This document shows positions 51,492-60,093 of a stretch of DNA of 64,000 bases, piece by piece (positions within the stretch are counted from its first letter, which is position 1; each line of letters opens with the position of its first letter). The notes under the pieces are model-generated. The model was given only the letters and a program-made list of their open reading frames with translations, made no database searches and was not told the DNA's origin. Location of the stretch: NCBI GenBank assembly GCA_017397725.1, contig JAFQIA010000027.1, positions 62,001 through 126,000 on the forward strand. The letters are read 5' to 3'. The DNA is from Clostridia bacterium. Lineage in GTDB: Bacteria; Bacillota; Clostridia; Monoglobales; Monoglobaceae. Made by a program: the position numbers and the translations under genes.

Positions 51492-53200
51492 CGCATACCA
51501 CCTCCGCTGGGCATCCCTCCACGGTTACCGCTCATACCGCCGCCGGGCATTCCTCCACCCGGCATTCCGCTACCCGGCATGCCACCCATGCCGGGAAACA
51601 TCATCGTTTGCTGTGTTTCCTGAACAGGAACATAAACGATATCCCCTTCAGAAAGACCGCTCAGGATTTCCACAAAGGAATCGTTGCTGACACCGCAGGT
51701 GACGGATACGCTGTGATATCCTTCCGGAGCGCGGTCTTTTTCTTCGGTCTTTTCGCCCTTGACATAAACAATATCCCCGCGCTGAATTGCCGAAATGGGA
51801 ACTGCCAAAACATTGGTGACAGCTTGAATGGAGATTTCTGCCTCGATATTCATACCGGGAAGAAGCGCATCGTCAAAGTCCTGAATACGGATTTTGACCG
51901 GATAGGTTGTCACCCCGTTGGTACCAACGCTGCCGCTGACCGAAACATTTTCTACCGTTCCGTGATAGATTTGGTCAGAGGCATCTGCGGTGACAGTCAC
52001 ATCCTGCCCTACCTGAATTTTTTTGATATCCAGCTCATCGATGGCAAGCTCAAAGCAAAGACTACTCATATCATAGATCAGTGCAAGGGTGTTATCGGTA
52101 GAGCTGACACCGCTTTCAATCTTGTCACCCGCCTTTTTGTTTTTGGTGACCACCGTTCCGGAGATAGGTGCGGTGATGTTGTATTCGTCCAGCTGTTCCT
52201 GTACTTTTTCTAAGGAAAGTTCGGCGTCCCGCATAGAAATTTCTGCGTTGAGTCGCTGAGTCTGTGCCGAGGTGGAATCCAGAATGGCAACCACGTCGCC
52301 TTTAGAAACACGGTCACCGGCACTGATGGAAAGAGTGTCTACGGTGCCGGATGCTTTGGCGGTGATTTTGTAATCCATCACCGGTTCAAATGTTCCTATA
52401 TCATTGCAGGCAATATCGCCAATCATTGCAGTTGCGCTGTCAGATGCGGTAAGCGCGCCGGGGTTGGGCACCTCAATGGTTACATAGCGCACCGACATAT
52501 ACCCGCCGGAGGACTGTGCTGCAGAGCTGATTGCGGTGACGGTGCCGTAAAGGACGGTTCCGCCGGTTACCAAGGTTAAAACGGCAGTATCGCCCCGCTG
52601 GATTTGTCCGGCTTCACTTGCGTTAAAGGGAAGACGGATTTCCATATGAGAATCGTCATACACGGTGGCAATCTGCGTGCCATTGTTGACCGAATCTCCC
52701 TCTTTGACCATCACCTCACGGACGGTTCCGGTGACAGTGGAGGTGACATTCAAATTGCGGATGTTTTCCATTGTATCCTGATAGGAAAGCTGACTTTTTT
52801 GAATGCTCAGCTGGGTACGTTCCATATCCTTTTCTGCATCGGCAGCATCAAAGCGATACATCAGCTGTCCTTCGGTAACCACATCCCCCTCTTCAAAGGG
52901 GGCTTCCAAAATTTCGCCGGTGACCATCGAAACCAAGGTGTATTCTGCGTTTGGTTCCACCACAGAACTGCCGCTTACCACCTCGGCAATGTCCCGGCGG
53001 CTGACGGTGGCTTCGTTGCTTTGACCCATCGTGGGACGGTTTCCCTTTTTGGGCAAAAAGGTAAGAACCAGTGCCCCGATCAAAACAAGGGCAATCGCCG
53101 ATGCCCAGACTTTATGATGGAGAGCAAAGGAGAAGATTTTTTGCGCAATTTGCCTTCCGCTTTGCAGAATTTTTTGGAACAGTTGTTTGACCTTTTGCAT
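51488..53200 (-). CDS. MacA/HlyD-type efflux adaptor with Met/Gly-rich tail
   Basis: A 570-residue membrane-fusion-type adaptor. One N-terminal TM helix (VWASAIALVLIGALVLTFL) precedes two lipoyl halves (GEILEAPFEEGDVV; GTVDTLSISAGDRVSKGDVV), a coiled-coil hairpin and beta-barrel domains. The last 35 residues are an unusual tail of GMPGGGMPG-like repeats ending SGGGMR. First gene of the exporter operon. GAGGTGA precedes the ATG at 53200. In a Gram-positive it probably passes cargo across the thick wall or recruits it outside the membrane. Confidence 0.92.
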   Translation of the reverse strand: MQKVKQLFQKILQSGRQIAQKIFSFALHHKVWASAIALVLIGALVLTFLPKKGNRPTMGQSNEATVSRRDIAEVVSGSSVVEPNAEYTLVSMVTGEILEAPFEEGDVVTEGQLMYRFDAADAEKDMERTQLSIQKSQLSYQDTMENIRNLNVTSTVTGTVREVMVKEGDSVNNGTQIATVYDDSHMEIRLPFNASEAGQIQRGDTAVLTLVTGGTVLYGTVTAISSAAQSSGGYMSVRYVTIEVPNPGALTASDSATAMIGDIACNDIGTFEPVMDYKITAKASGTVDTLSISAGDRVSKGDVVAILDSTSAQTQRLNAEISMRDAELSLEKVQEQLDEYNITAPISGTVVTKNKKAGDKIESGVSSTDNTLALIYDMSSLCFELAIDELDIKKIQVGQDVTVTADASDQIYHGTVENVSVSGSVGTNGVTTYPVKIRIQDFDDALLPGMNIEAEISIQAVTNVLAVPISAIQRGDIVYVKGEKTEEKDRAPEGYHSVSVTCGVSNDSFVEILSGLSEGDIVYVPVQETQQTMMFPGMGGMPGSGMPGGGMPGGGMSGNRGGMPSGGGMR

Positions 53201-53338
53201 CGAGTAGTCACCTCATAGATATAGTTTCTTTTATTTTCCATTTTCGTATTGTAACATAAAGGAGGATGAGAAAAAAAGAAAAAAGTTTTATCAATCTGTA
53301 AATTTTTTATGAACGGTTGGGAAAAAAGAAAAAAGATA

Positions 53339-53367
53339 TTGCTTTTTTTCCAGAGATTGGATATAAT
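53339..53367 (+). promoter_or_regulatory. Promoter of yajC
   Basis: TTGCTT (53339-53344), 17-nt spacer, TATAAT (53362-53367). Confidence 0.7.
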
Positions 53368-53407
53368 ACCAAATAAGAAGAGAGAAGAACAGGAGGTGAC
53401 ACAGAAT

Positions 53408-53740
53408 ATGGAAACATTGGTTAGTTTATTCCCGTTGATTCTGATGGTACTGATTTTTTATTTTATCTTGATTCGTCCCCAGAAGAAGAAAGAAAAGCAG
53501 CTGCGTGATATGCTGGCAGCATTGAAAGTCGGCGATGAGGTAGCTTCTATCGGCGGTATCCACGGCAAGATTTCCCGCATTAAGGAGGATGTCTTTGTAT
53601 TGGAAACCGGCGTTGGCACCACCAAATCCTTTATTACCATCGAGCGTAATGCAATCAGCCGCCTGTTAAAGGCTGCCACTACCGCAAATGAAGAGGTTGC
53701 ACCTCTTCCGGATGAAGAGATCGAAACCACTGAGGAATAA
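53408..53740 (+). CDS. yajC: Preprotein translocase subunit YajC
   Basis: 110 residues: one TM helix (SLFPLILMVLIFYFILI) followed by the conserved RPQKKKEKQLRDMLAALKVGDEV and a C-terminal acidic tail. Accessory part of the SecDF-YajC complex that helps protein export. The ATG at 53408 follows AGGAGGTGA with 8 nt spacing. The longer frame upstream overlaps the promoter and is rejected. Confidence 0.95.
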   Translation: METLVSLFPLILMVLIFYFILIRPQKKKEKQLRDMLAALKVGDEVASIGGIHGKISRIKEDVFVLETGVGTTKSFITIERNAISRLLKAATTANEEVAPLPDEEIETTEE

Positions 53741-53806
53741 TCGGCATACTCTTTCTTCCCTCAGCATATGTTGTATTGTCAACCGATATGCGATGGGAGG
53801 ATGAAT

Positions 53807-54214
53807 ATGGCAAAGGAATTATCCGGTGAAGTGCGTCTTTTTGACCCGATGTATATGCTGAAAAACGTGGTGGTCAGCTTTGTGGCAACAGCAATCCTCT
53901 TGCTGGTTGCGGCGATTTTGGTGACCTACCTTTCGGCAACAGAATCCGTGATTGATGCTGCAGTCCTTGTGGTAACTGCTTTTTGTGTGATGTGGGGTGG
54001 TTTTCGGGCTGCCCGTCACCTTGGCAAGCAGGGGTTGCTCTGCGGTGCAATCTCGGGTCTTATCTATGTAGCGGTTTTGTACCTTTTCGGTTCCCTGATT
54101 TTTGGGGAGCTGTCCTTTCACTCTCAAACCTTGCTGTCTATGGCGCTCAGCGTAGGCTGTGGTGCTATTGGCGGAATCGTCGGGGTGAACACAGGAAAAA
54201 GACGAAGAAGGTAA
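53807..54214 (+). CDS. TIGR04086-type membrane protein
   Basis: 135 residues with four hydrophobic segments (VSFVATAILLLVAAILVTYL and three more) and a basic C-terminus (GKRRRR). Proteins of this family sit between yajC and secD in many Clostridia, as here, but the function is unknown. ATG 53807 lies 6 nt after GGAGG. The SCIFF peptide and its radical-SAM maturase, often found at this locus, are not present. Confidence 0.8.
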   Translation: MAKELSGEVRLFDPMYMLKNVVVSFVATAILLLVAAILVTYLSATESVIDAAVLVVTAFCVMWGGFRAARHLGKQGLLCGAISGLIYVAVLYLFGSLIFGELSFHSQTLLSMALSVGCGAIGGIVGVNTGKRRRR

Positions 54215-54216
54215 AG

Positions 54217-54248
54217 AAAAGGGGGTGCTTTTCGCACCCCCTTTTTTC
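54217..54248 (+). terminator. Terminator after the TIGR04086-type gene
   Basis: AAAAGGGGGTGC/GCACCCCCTTTT stem, TTTTCGC-type loop, T-run. Confidence 0.9.
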
Positions 54249-54288
54249 GTGGAAAAATGAAAAATACCTAACTTTTTTCCCGAAACCC

Positions 54289-54317
54289 TTGACTTGTGAA
54301 ACAGGAAAAGGTATAAT
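54289..54317 (+). promoter_or_regulatory. Promoter of secDF
   Basis: TTGACT (54289-54294), 17-nt spacer, TATAAT (54312-54317). The leader contains a small TCCGGC/GCCGGA hairpin (about 54358-54373). Confidence 0.8.
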
Positions 54318-54423
54318 AATGCGGTTATCAAAGTTTTTTGTAAAATAATTAGTCTGTTCCGGCGTTGCCGGACGGAAATTAATCATTATATGTAGCATTG
54401 TTCTACACAAAGGAGGAAACAAA

Positions 54424-55749
54424 GTGTCCAGAAGTATAGTGAAATTCGCAGCCATTCTTTTGGTGATTGCAGCACTGTTCTATGTCGGACTTTACGGTCT
54501 TGACATTACGGACAAGGTGAGCTTCCCCGGTATCCTCGATGAAGACGGAATTACACAGGGACTCGACCTGAAAGGTGGAACGGTAATTGTGTATCGTGCA
54601 CAGACCGAAAATCCCACAGACGATGATATGAACACGGTGGTTAGTATGCTCCGTACCCGTTTGGACGGACAGGGCTATACCGAAGCAACCCTCACCCGTC
54701 AGGGTGTGGACAAGGTGCGGGTAGAGCTTCCTGATGTTCAGGATGCACAGACCGCAGTAGAAACCTTGGGTTCTACCGCAGAACTGGTATTTGCTGAAAC
54801 CGTGGCACAGGATCCGCAGGATCCTACCAAAGTGATTGTGGAAAAAGCGGTGATGACCGGTAAAGAGGTAAAAAGTGCAGTCGCAGAGTATGGACAGACC
54901 CAACAGGGCATGACTAAGAGCTCTTACTACATCAGCTTGGAACTGACCGACGAAGGTCGGGATAAGTTCTCCGAGGCAACCGGCAGACTGGTTGGACAGC
55001 CTATCTACATCACTATGGATGGTATGATTATTTCTGCACCGACCGTACAGACCAGAATCGACAGCAATAGCTGTGTGATTACCGGTGAGTTCGAGCCGGA
55101 AGAAGCAAAAGCACTTGCGGCAAACATCAAGTCCGGTCAGCTTCCCTTCTCTTTGGAGCAGGTGGAGGTTCGTACCGTCAGCGCAACTCTGGGTGACGAG
55201 GCAATGGCAAATGCAGTCAAGGCAGGTATCATCGGCTTGATTCTGGTGCTGCTCTTTATGCTTTTGATGTATCGTGTACAAGGTCTGGTTGCAAACTTTG
55301 CGTTGATTGGCTATGTTGCAATTGTGTTTATCATTCTGGCAAACTGCCACATCAACCTGACCCTGCCGGGTATTGCAGGTATCATCCTGTCAATCGGTAT
55401 GGCGGTGGATGCTAACGTCGTTATCTTTGAGCGTGTCAAGGAAGAATTAAAGCTGGGTAAGACGGTACGCAGTGCGGTGGATGCGGGCTTTAACCGTGCA
55501 CTCTCTGCGGTTATCGACTCCAACATCACCACTATTATCTCTGCAGTAATCCTGTGGGTATTTGGTACCGGTACCATCAAGGGCTTTGGTATTACTTTGT
55601 TCATCGGTATCGTGGTTTCGATGCTTTCCGCAATCTTTGTTACCAAGTTCCTGCTCAAGCAGACCATTGGTATGAAGATTAAGAACCCTTGGTTCTATGG
55701 TGTGAAGAAAGAAAAAGATGTGGAATCTCTGAAAGGAGGCAAAGCATAA
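54424..55749 (+). CDS. secD: Protein translocase subunit SecD
   Basis: 441 residues with six TM helices. Motifs: GLDLKGGTVIVYR (the D1 motif), the large external P1 domain, and the C-terminal RND-like block ILSIGMAVDANVVIFERVKEE. With SecF it uses the ion gradient to pull exported proteins through. The start is a GTG with AAAGGAGG upstream. Its stop overlaps the secF start (TAATG). Confidence 0.97.
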   Translation: MSRSIVKFAAILLVIAALFYVGLYGLDITDKVSFPGILDEDGITQGLDLKGGTVIVYRAQTENPTDDDMNTVVSMLRTRLDGQGYTEATLTRQGVDKVRVELPDVQDAQTAVETLGSTAELVFAETVAQDPQDPTKVIVEKAVMTGKEVKSAVAEYGQTQQGMTKSSYYISLELTDEGRDKFSEATGRLVGQPIYITMDGMIISAPTVQTRIDSNSCVITGEFEPEEAKALAANIKSGQLPFSLEQVEVRTVSATLGDEAMANAVKAGIIGLILVLLFMLLMYRVQGLVANFALIGYVAIVFIILANCHINLTLPGIAGIILSIGMAVDANVVIFERVKEELKLGKTVRSAVDAGFNRALSAVIDSNITTIISAVILWVFGTGTIKGFGITLFIGIVVSMLSAIFVTKFLLKQTIGMKIKNPWFYGVKKEKDVESLKGGKA

Positions 55750-56720
55750 TGTTTGTAAAAAGAAAAGGTATCTTTTTGACAATTGCACTTGTGCTGGTAT
55801 TGGCTTCCGTTGTATCCGTTGTATTTAAGGGATTCAATCTGGACACCGACTTTGCCGGCGGTATGGCTGTTACCTACCAGATCAACAGTGAGTTCAGCGT
55901 ATCCGAAGTGACCGACATCGTAAACGAAGCGCTTGGCTCCGACCAGAGCCCCTCTTCAGTACAGAAATCCGGCGACGAAGTCATCATCAAGTTTGGTTTT
56001 GACAACAGCCTGGAAACCGACGAGGCACGTTCTGATTTTGCAATGAACAAAATTGCTGCCATCACTGAGGCACTGACCCAAAAGTACGGTGCACCTGCAG
56101 AGGAAGCTCCCGCTGAGGAGGCAACCGAGGGTGAAGAGGCTCCCGCTGAAGAGGCTGCTCCCTCTGGCGTAATCCTGAAGAATCAGGATATCGTATCTCC
56201 CTCTACCGGCCGTGAACTGGCTCGTTCTGCGGTGATTATGTCTATTCTGGCTTGTCTTGCAATTCTGCTCTATATCACCTTCCGGTTTGAGTTTACCTCC
56301 GGTGTGGTTGCAGTTTTGGCTCTGGTACACGACGTATTGTTGCTGCTTGGTATCTATTCTGTTTTGGGTTGGTCGGTTGACACCAACTTCATCGCAGCAA
56401 TCCTGACGGTGCTTGGTTATTCTATCAACAACACCATCGTGATCATGGACAGAATCAGAGAAAACACCAGACACGCAAGAAAAGAAACTTACGGCGAGAT
56501 TGCAAACAAGAGTATTGCGCAGACCCTTACCCGGTCTATCAATACCACCATTACCACCTTGCTGACCATCGGTATGGTTTACCTGCTGGGCGTTCCGTCC
56601 ATTCAGGCATTCTCTCTGCCGATTATCATTGGTATTCTGGTTGGTTTCTACTCCTCTGTATTTGTTGCAGGTCCTCTGTGGGCAACTTGGAGAGATTCCG
56701 GCGTAAAGAACAAGAAATAA
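55749..56720 (+). CDS. secF: Protein translocase subunit SecF
   Basis: 323 residues with six TM helices: FNLDTDFAGGMAVTYQ near the N-terminus and the ATLTVLGYSINNTIVIMDRIREN-like block (ILTVLGYSINNTIV). An unusual acidic low-complexity insert of repeated PAEEA units lies near residues 117-142, between the external domain and TM2. The ATG overlaps the secD stop by one base. Confidence 0.97.
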   Translation: MFVKRKGIFLTIALVLVLASVVSVVFKGFNLDTDFAGGMAVTYQINSEFSVSEVTDIVNEALGSDQSPSSVQKSGDEVIIKFGFDNSLETDEARSDFAMNKIAAITEALTQKYGAPAEEAPAEEATEGEEAPAEEAAPSGVILKNQDIVSPSTGRELARSAVIMSILACLAILLYITFRFEFTSGVVAVLALVHDVLLLLGIYSVLGWSVDTNFIAAILTVLGYSINNTIVIMDRIRENTRHARKETYGEIANKSIAQTLTRSINTTITTLLTIGMVYLLGVPSIQAFSLPIIIGILVGFYSSVFVAGPLWATWRDSGVKNKK

Positions 56721-56728
56721 GAACTTCT

Positions 56729-56762
56729 AAAAAGCCGATGCGGATTCCGCATCGGCTTTTTC
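56729..56762 (+). terminator. Terminator of secDF
   Basis: AAAAGCCGATGCGG/CCGCATCGGCTTTT stem with ATT loop. Confidence 0.9.
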
Positions 56763-56789
56763 ATATTTTCTGCTTTTTTGGAATAGATA
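56761..56789 (+). promoter_or_regulatory. Candidate sigma-E-type promoter of yabPQ
   Basis: TCATATT (56761-56767) matches the SigE -35 KMATATT; 14 nt later AATAGATA resembles the -10 CATACAHT. In B. subtilis yabP belongs to the SigE regulon. The -10 match is weak. Confidence 0.4.
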
Positions 56790-56818
56790 TGTACCAAGTA
56801 TGAAAAGGAGGCAGAAAT

Positions 56819-57091
56819 ATGGAGGAAGTAAAGCGGCATACAGTGTCGATGGAAAATCGAAAAAAGGTGACCATCTGCGAGGTGGAGGATGTAGAAAGCT
56901 TTGATGAAGAAAAGGTTTGCGTGCATACCTCTATGGGAATGCTGACGGTGATTGGCAGCGATTTTCGGATTCACAAACTGAATGTGGATGACGGACAACT
57001 GGTGATTGAGGGAATGGTGGACGAACTGAAATACAGCCAGACCCACCATAGAGAGAATCAGGGAAGTTTGTTTTCCCGCTTGTTCCAATAG
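56819..57091 (+). CDS. yabP: Sporulation protein YabP
   Basis: 90 residues of the YabP/YqfC beta-rich family: HTVSMENRKKVTICEVEDVES near the N-terminus and LTVIGSDFRIHKLNVDDGQLVIEG pattern (IGSDFRIHKLNVDDG visible). It is made in the mother cell during sporulation and acts with YabQ in spore assembly. AAGGAGG precedes the ATG; 27 nt before yabQ. Supports a spore-forming host. Confidence 0.93.
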   Translation: MEEVKRHTVSMENRKKVTICEVEDVESFDEEKVCVHTSMGMLTVIGSDFRIHKLNVDDGQLVIEGMVDELKYSQTHHRENQGSLFSRLFQ

Positions 57092-57118
57092 AACCAAAGG
57101 GAAGAGGGAGAAGGCGGA

Positions 57119-57679
57119 ATGAAGATTACCTTTGGGGTGGATTTGGGGTATTTTCTCTGGTCCTTGGTACTGGGGGCGGCTCTTGCACTCCTCTATGATA
57201 TGTTGCGCTCCGGCAGAAGACTGGTCCCCGGTTCGGTACTAAGGGTGAATCTGGAGGACCTCTTTTTTGTGCTTTTGTCGGGAGTGCTGCTTTTTTTCGT
57301 TGCCTATGACAAAAATGGGGGATGCTTGCGTATCCAAGGCTTTTTGGGGACGGCACTGGGCATCCTTGGGTATTATTTTGTGTTTCGGGACAGAATGGTA
57401 AGAGGGATGGTATGGCTTTCCCAATTGGTGATACAACTATTCTGTTGGGTTTTGCGGGTGCTGTCCCTGCCGGTTCGCGTGGTTTTTCGTTTGCTGTCGA
57501 AACCATTTTTGGTGATTGCGTGGTATAGTAAAAAAAGCATCCACAAAGTAGAGAATGCAAGAAAACGACGACAGAAAATGAAAGAACTCCGGGCAAGGAG
57601 TCAAAAGGCAGAGCGGGAAAATCAAAAACGACAGAAAGCCGAGGAAAGACGGAAGAGGAAAAAGAAAAGTTTTCGTTGA
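57119..57679 (+). CDS. yabQ: Spore cortex biosynthesis protein YabQ
   Basis: 186 residues: four hydrophobic segments (GYFLWSLVLGAALALLYD, DLFFVLLSGVLLFFVAYD and others) and a very basic C-terminal tail rich in Lys/Arg/Gln. YabQ is a mother-cell membrane protein required for spore cortex peptidoglycan. The stop overlaps the promoter of divIC. Confidence 0.9.
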   Translation: MKITFGVDLGYFLWSLVLGAALALLYDMLRSGRRLVPGSVLRVNLEDLFFVLLSGVLLFFVAYDKNGGCLRIQGFLGTALGILGYYFVFRDRMVRGMVWLSQLVIQLFCWVLRVLSLPVRVVFRLLSKPFLVIAWYSKKSIHKVENARKRRQKMKELRARSQKAERENQKRQKAEERRKRKKKSFR

Positions 57680-57704
57680 CAAGCCGAGGAAATTCCGCTA
57701 TAAT
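57676..57704 (+). promoter_or_regulatory. Promoter of divIC
   Basis: Perfect TTGACA (57676-57681), 17-nt spacer, perfect TATAAT (57699-57704). It separates vegetative divIC expression from the sporulation pair upstream. Confidence 0.85.
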
Positions 57705-57745
57705 TAAAGCAGAAAATTATCGGGATTTTTAGGAGGGGATGCAGG

Positions 57746-58099
57746 ATGCAGCAGGAACAGAACCGAAAGAAAGCAGATTCCGGCAAAGGCAAACCCAAAC
57801 GAAAATTCAATCCCCGCAAATTTGCGGTTGCGGCAGTGATTCTGTTGTTTGGGGCATATTTTTGTTATACCATGATTTGGCAACAGGTTGCCCTGAACCG
57901 AAAGAGCCGTGAGATTGATGCCCTCAATGCACAAATTGAAGAGGCAACCCGCCAGACAGAACAACTGGAGGCGGAATTAGAGAATTTGAACGACCCTGCG
58001 TATCTGGAAAAGGTCGCCAGGGAAAAATTGGGACTGGTACGCCCCAATGAACGGGTGTTTGTGGATGCCAATAAGAGTGAGGCAAACACCAGCAATTAA
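57746..58099 (+). CDS. divIC: Septum formation initiator DivIC/FtsB-like
   Basis: 117 residues: basic cytoplasmic N-terminus, one TM helix (FAVAAVILLFGAYFCYTMI), a coiled coil (LNAQIEEATRQTEQLEAELE) and the family ending NDPAYLEKVAREKLGLVRPNE. Part of the divisome core with FtsL and DivIB. AGGAGGGG precedes the ATG. The yabP-yabQ-divIC-S1 order matches B. subtilis. Confidence 0.93.
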   Translation: MQQEQNRKKADSGKGKPKRKFNPRKFAVAAVILLFGAYFCYTMIWQQVALNRKSREIDALNAQIEEATRQTEQLEAELENLNDPAYLEKVAREKLGLVRPNERVFVDANKSEANTSN

Positions 58100-58171
58100 C
58101 CAAAGAGGAAGAAACGAAAGTTTTTATTATAAGTGGAGGATGTTTCCTCCAAGGAAGGATTTTGGAAAAAG

Positions 58172-58633
58172 ATGCAAATTGAAGTTGGTTCGGTAGTAGA
58201 AGGAAAGGTTACAGGAATTGCCGCATTTGGCGCATTTGTGGAGTTGCCGGAGGGCAAAAGCGGCTTGGTACATATTTCTGAGATTGCCTCTGAATATGTC
58301 AGCGACATCAAACAACACCTGAAAGAGGGCGATACCGTCAAGGTGAAGGTGATTGGTGTGGATAAAGGAAAAATCAGCCTTTCCATTAAGCAGGTGGAAG
58401 GAAACAATAAGCCGAAGGAGGAACGCCGTGCCCCCAGACCCAAAAAGGAGCGGCGCACCCAACCGGCATTCGACCCGAAACAACCGCCGGAAGAATTTGA
58501 ATTTCACAAGCGCAGCGATATGTCCTTTGACGATATGCTGCAAAAATTCAAGCAGGACAGCGATGAAAAGTTTCAGGATTTGAAACGGAGCAACGACAGC
58601 AAGCGTAGCGGTGGCTATAAACGGGCATACTAA
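58172..58633 (+). CDS. S1 RNA-binding domain protein, YabR-like
   Basis: 153 residues: one S1 domain (MQIEVGSVVEGKVTGIAAFG to about 72) and a charged, low-complexity tail with a central KRSDMSFDDMLQKFKQDSDEK. It matches the YabR-type protein downstream of divIC in Firmicutes, thought to bind RNA. The ATG 58172 gives the family N-terminus; a GTG at 58133 adds 13 residues and overlaps a GGAGGA/TCCTCC hairpin. Confidence 0.88.
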   Translation: MQIEVGSVVEGKVTGIAAFGAFVELPEGKSGLVHISEIASEYVSDIKQHLKEGDTVKVKVIGVDKGKISLSIKQVEGNNKPKEERRAPRPKKERRTQPAFDPKQPPEEFEFHKRSDMSFDDMLQKFKQDSDEKFQDLKRSNDSKRSGGYKRAY

Positions 58634-58646
58634 GGTAGGTGAAACA

Positions 58647-59075
58647 ATGACAGGTGCAATCATAGTTTGGTTGGTAATTGCGGTCGCGTTTGGCGTATTG
58701 GAAAGCGTCACCGTTGCTCTGGTTTCCGTCTGGATGGCGGCAGGAGCTATTCTGGCAGCAATTGCGGCAGCGTTTGAGGTGAGCCTTTTGGGACAGATTT
58801 TGGTGTTCCTGCTGTCTTCGGCGATTTTGCTGTTGCTCACTGCACCGCTGAGCCGGAAATTCCGGAATCAGGAAAAAACCTCCACCAATGCGGACAGGCT
58901 TTTGGGACAGGAGGGCGTGGTGCTTACGGCCATTGATTCAGTAGAAAACAAAGGCTCGGTCAAGGTGATGGGACAGATCTGGTCCGCCTCTGCACAAACG
59001 CCCATTCAAGAGGGCGAGCGTGTGGTGGTCAAAGCCATCGAAGGCGTTCACCTGATGGTAGAGAAGAAGCTTTAA
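58647..59075 (+). CDS. NfeD-family membrane protein
   Basis: 142 residues: three or four TM helices (AIIVWLVIAVAFGVLE and others) then a C-terminal OB-fold NfeD domain (LLGQEGVVLTAID...GSVKVMGQIWSA...VKAIEGVHLMV). NfeD proteins partner with SPFH proteins in membrane microdomains, and the SPFH gene follows after 15 nt. GGTAGGTG precedes the ATG. Confidence 0.92.
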   Translation: MTGAIIVWLVIAVAFGVLESVTVALVSVWMAAGAILAAIAAAFEVSLLGQILVFLLSSAILLLLTAPLSRKFRNQEKTSTNADRLLGQEGVVLTAIDSVENKGSVKVMGQIWSASAQTPIQEGERVVVKAIEGVHLMVEKKL

Positions 59076-59090
59076 GAAAGGAGCTTGTCT

Positions 59091-60017
59091 ATGGGATTTT
59101 TTGTTGGTATTTTAATTATTCTAATTTTGTTGCTGCTATCCTGCATCAAGATTGTTCCTCAGGCACAGGCTTATGTGATGGAGCGATTGGGTGCATATCA
59201 TACCACTTGGAATGTGGGACTGCATTTTAAGATTCCGCTGATTGAGCGGATTGCAAAGCGGGTTTCTTTGAAAGAGCAGGTGGTAGACTTTCCGCCCCAA
59301 CCGGTGATTACCAAGGATAATGTTACCATGCAGATTGATACGGTGGTATATTTCCAGATTACCGACCCCAAGCTTTACACCTATGGTGTGGATGTTCCGA
59401 TGTCTGCTATTGAGAACTTAACCGCAACCACCTTGCGTAATATCATCGGTGATATGGAGCTTGATGAAAGCTTGACCTCCCGCGATGTGATTAACACCAA
59501 GATGCGGGCGATTCTGGATGAGGCCACCGACCCGTGGGGCATCAAGGTCAATCGTGTGGAGCTGAAGAATATTATTCCCCCTGCAGGCATCCGTGAGGCG
59601 ATGGAAAAACAGATGAAAGCGGAGCGGGAACGCCGTGAGGCGATTCTGCGTGCCGAGGGTGAAAAGAAGTCTGCAGTTCTGGTTGCAGAGGGTGAAAAAG
59701 AATCCCGGATTCTGCAGGCAGAGGCAGAAAAACAATCCCAGATTCTGCAAGCGGAGGCAGAAAAAGAAGCTGCCATCCGTGTGGCAGAGGGTGAGGCACA
59801 GGCAATTATGGAAGTGCAAAAAGCAACGGCAGAGGGTTTGAGAATGCTGAATGAGGCATCTCCCACCGATGCGGTCATTGCCATTAAGAGCCTGGAGGCG
59901 TTTGCCAAGGCGGCAGACGGCAAAGCAACCAAGATTATCATTCCGTCTGAGATTCAAGGCCTTGCAGGGCTTGCAACCTCGTTGAAGGAATTGGTTGTGG
60001 ATGAAACAAAAGAATAA
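59091..60017 (+). CDS. SPFH/band-7 protein (stomatin/QmcA-like)
   Basis: 308 residues: an N-terminal TM hairpin (FFVGILIILILLLLSCIKIV), the SPFH domain (PQAQAYVMERLGAYHTTW to about 190) and a coiled-coil repeat region with AEGEKES and ILQAEAEK repeats (about 185-245). Forms oligomeric membrane platforms with NfeD. The ATG at 59091 is 7 nt after AAAGGAG. The repeat region shows as direct DNA repeats near 59640-59800. Confidence 0.93.
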   Translation: MGFFVGILIILILLLLSCIKIVPQAQAYVMERLGAYHTTWNVGLHFKIPLIERIAKRVSLKEQVVDFPPQPVITKDNVTMQIDTVVYFQITDPKLYTYGVDVPMSAIENLTATTLRNIIGDMELDESLTSRDVINTKMRAILDEATDPWGIKVNRVELKNIIPPAGIREAMEKQMKAERERREAILRAEGEKKSAVLVAEGEKESRILQAEAEKQSQILQAEAEKEAAIRVAEGEAQAIMEVQKATAEGLRMLNEASPTDAVIAIKSLEAFAKAADGKATKIIIPSEIQGLAGLATSLKELVVDETKE

Positions 60018-60026
60018 TTGCAAACG

Positions 60027-60062
60027 ACGCAAAATCAGGAGGACATCCTTCTGATTTTGTGT
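60027..60062 (+). terminator. Hairpin between the SPFH gene and yebC
   Basis: AAAATCAGGAGG/CCTTCTGATTTT stem with loop ACAT. The T-run is short (TTTTGTGTT), so it may be an attenuator. Confidence 0.55.
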
Positions 60063-60093
60063 TGAAGATAAGGTTTTTAGGAGGTTACACTTT

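Noticed and set aside
59640..59800. Tandem DNA repeat or CRISPR-like array in the SPFH gene
   Set aside because: The repeats are imperfect, in frame, and encode the coiled-coil repeats of the protein.
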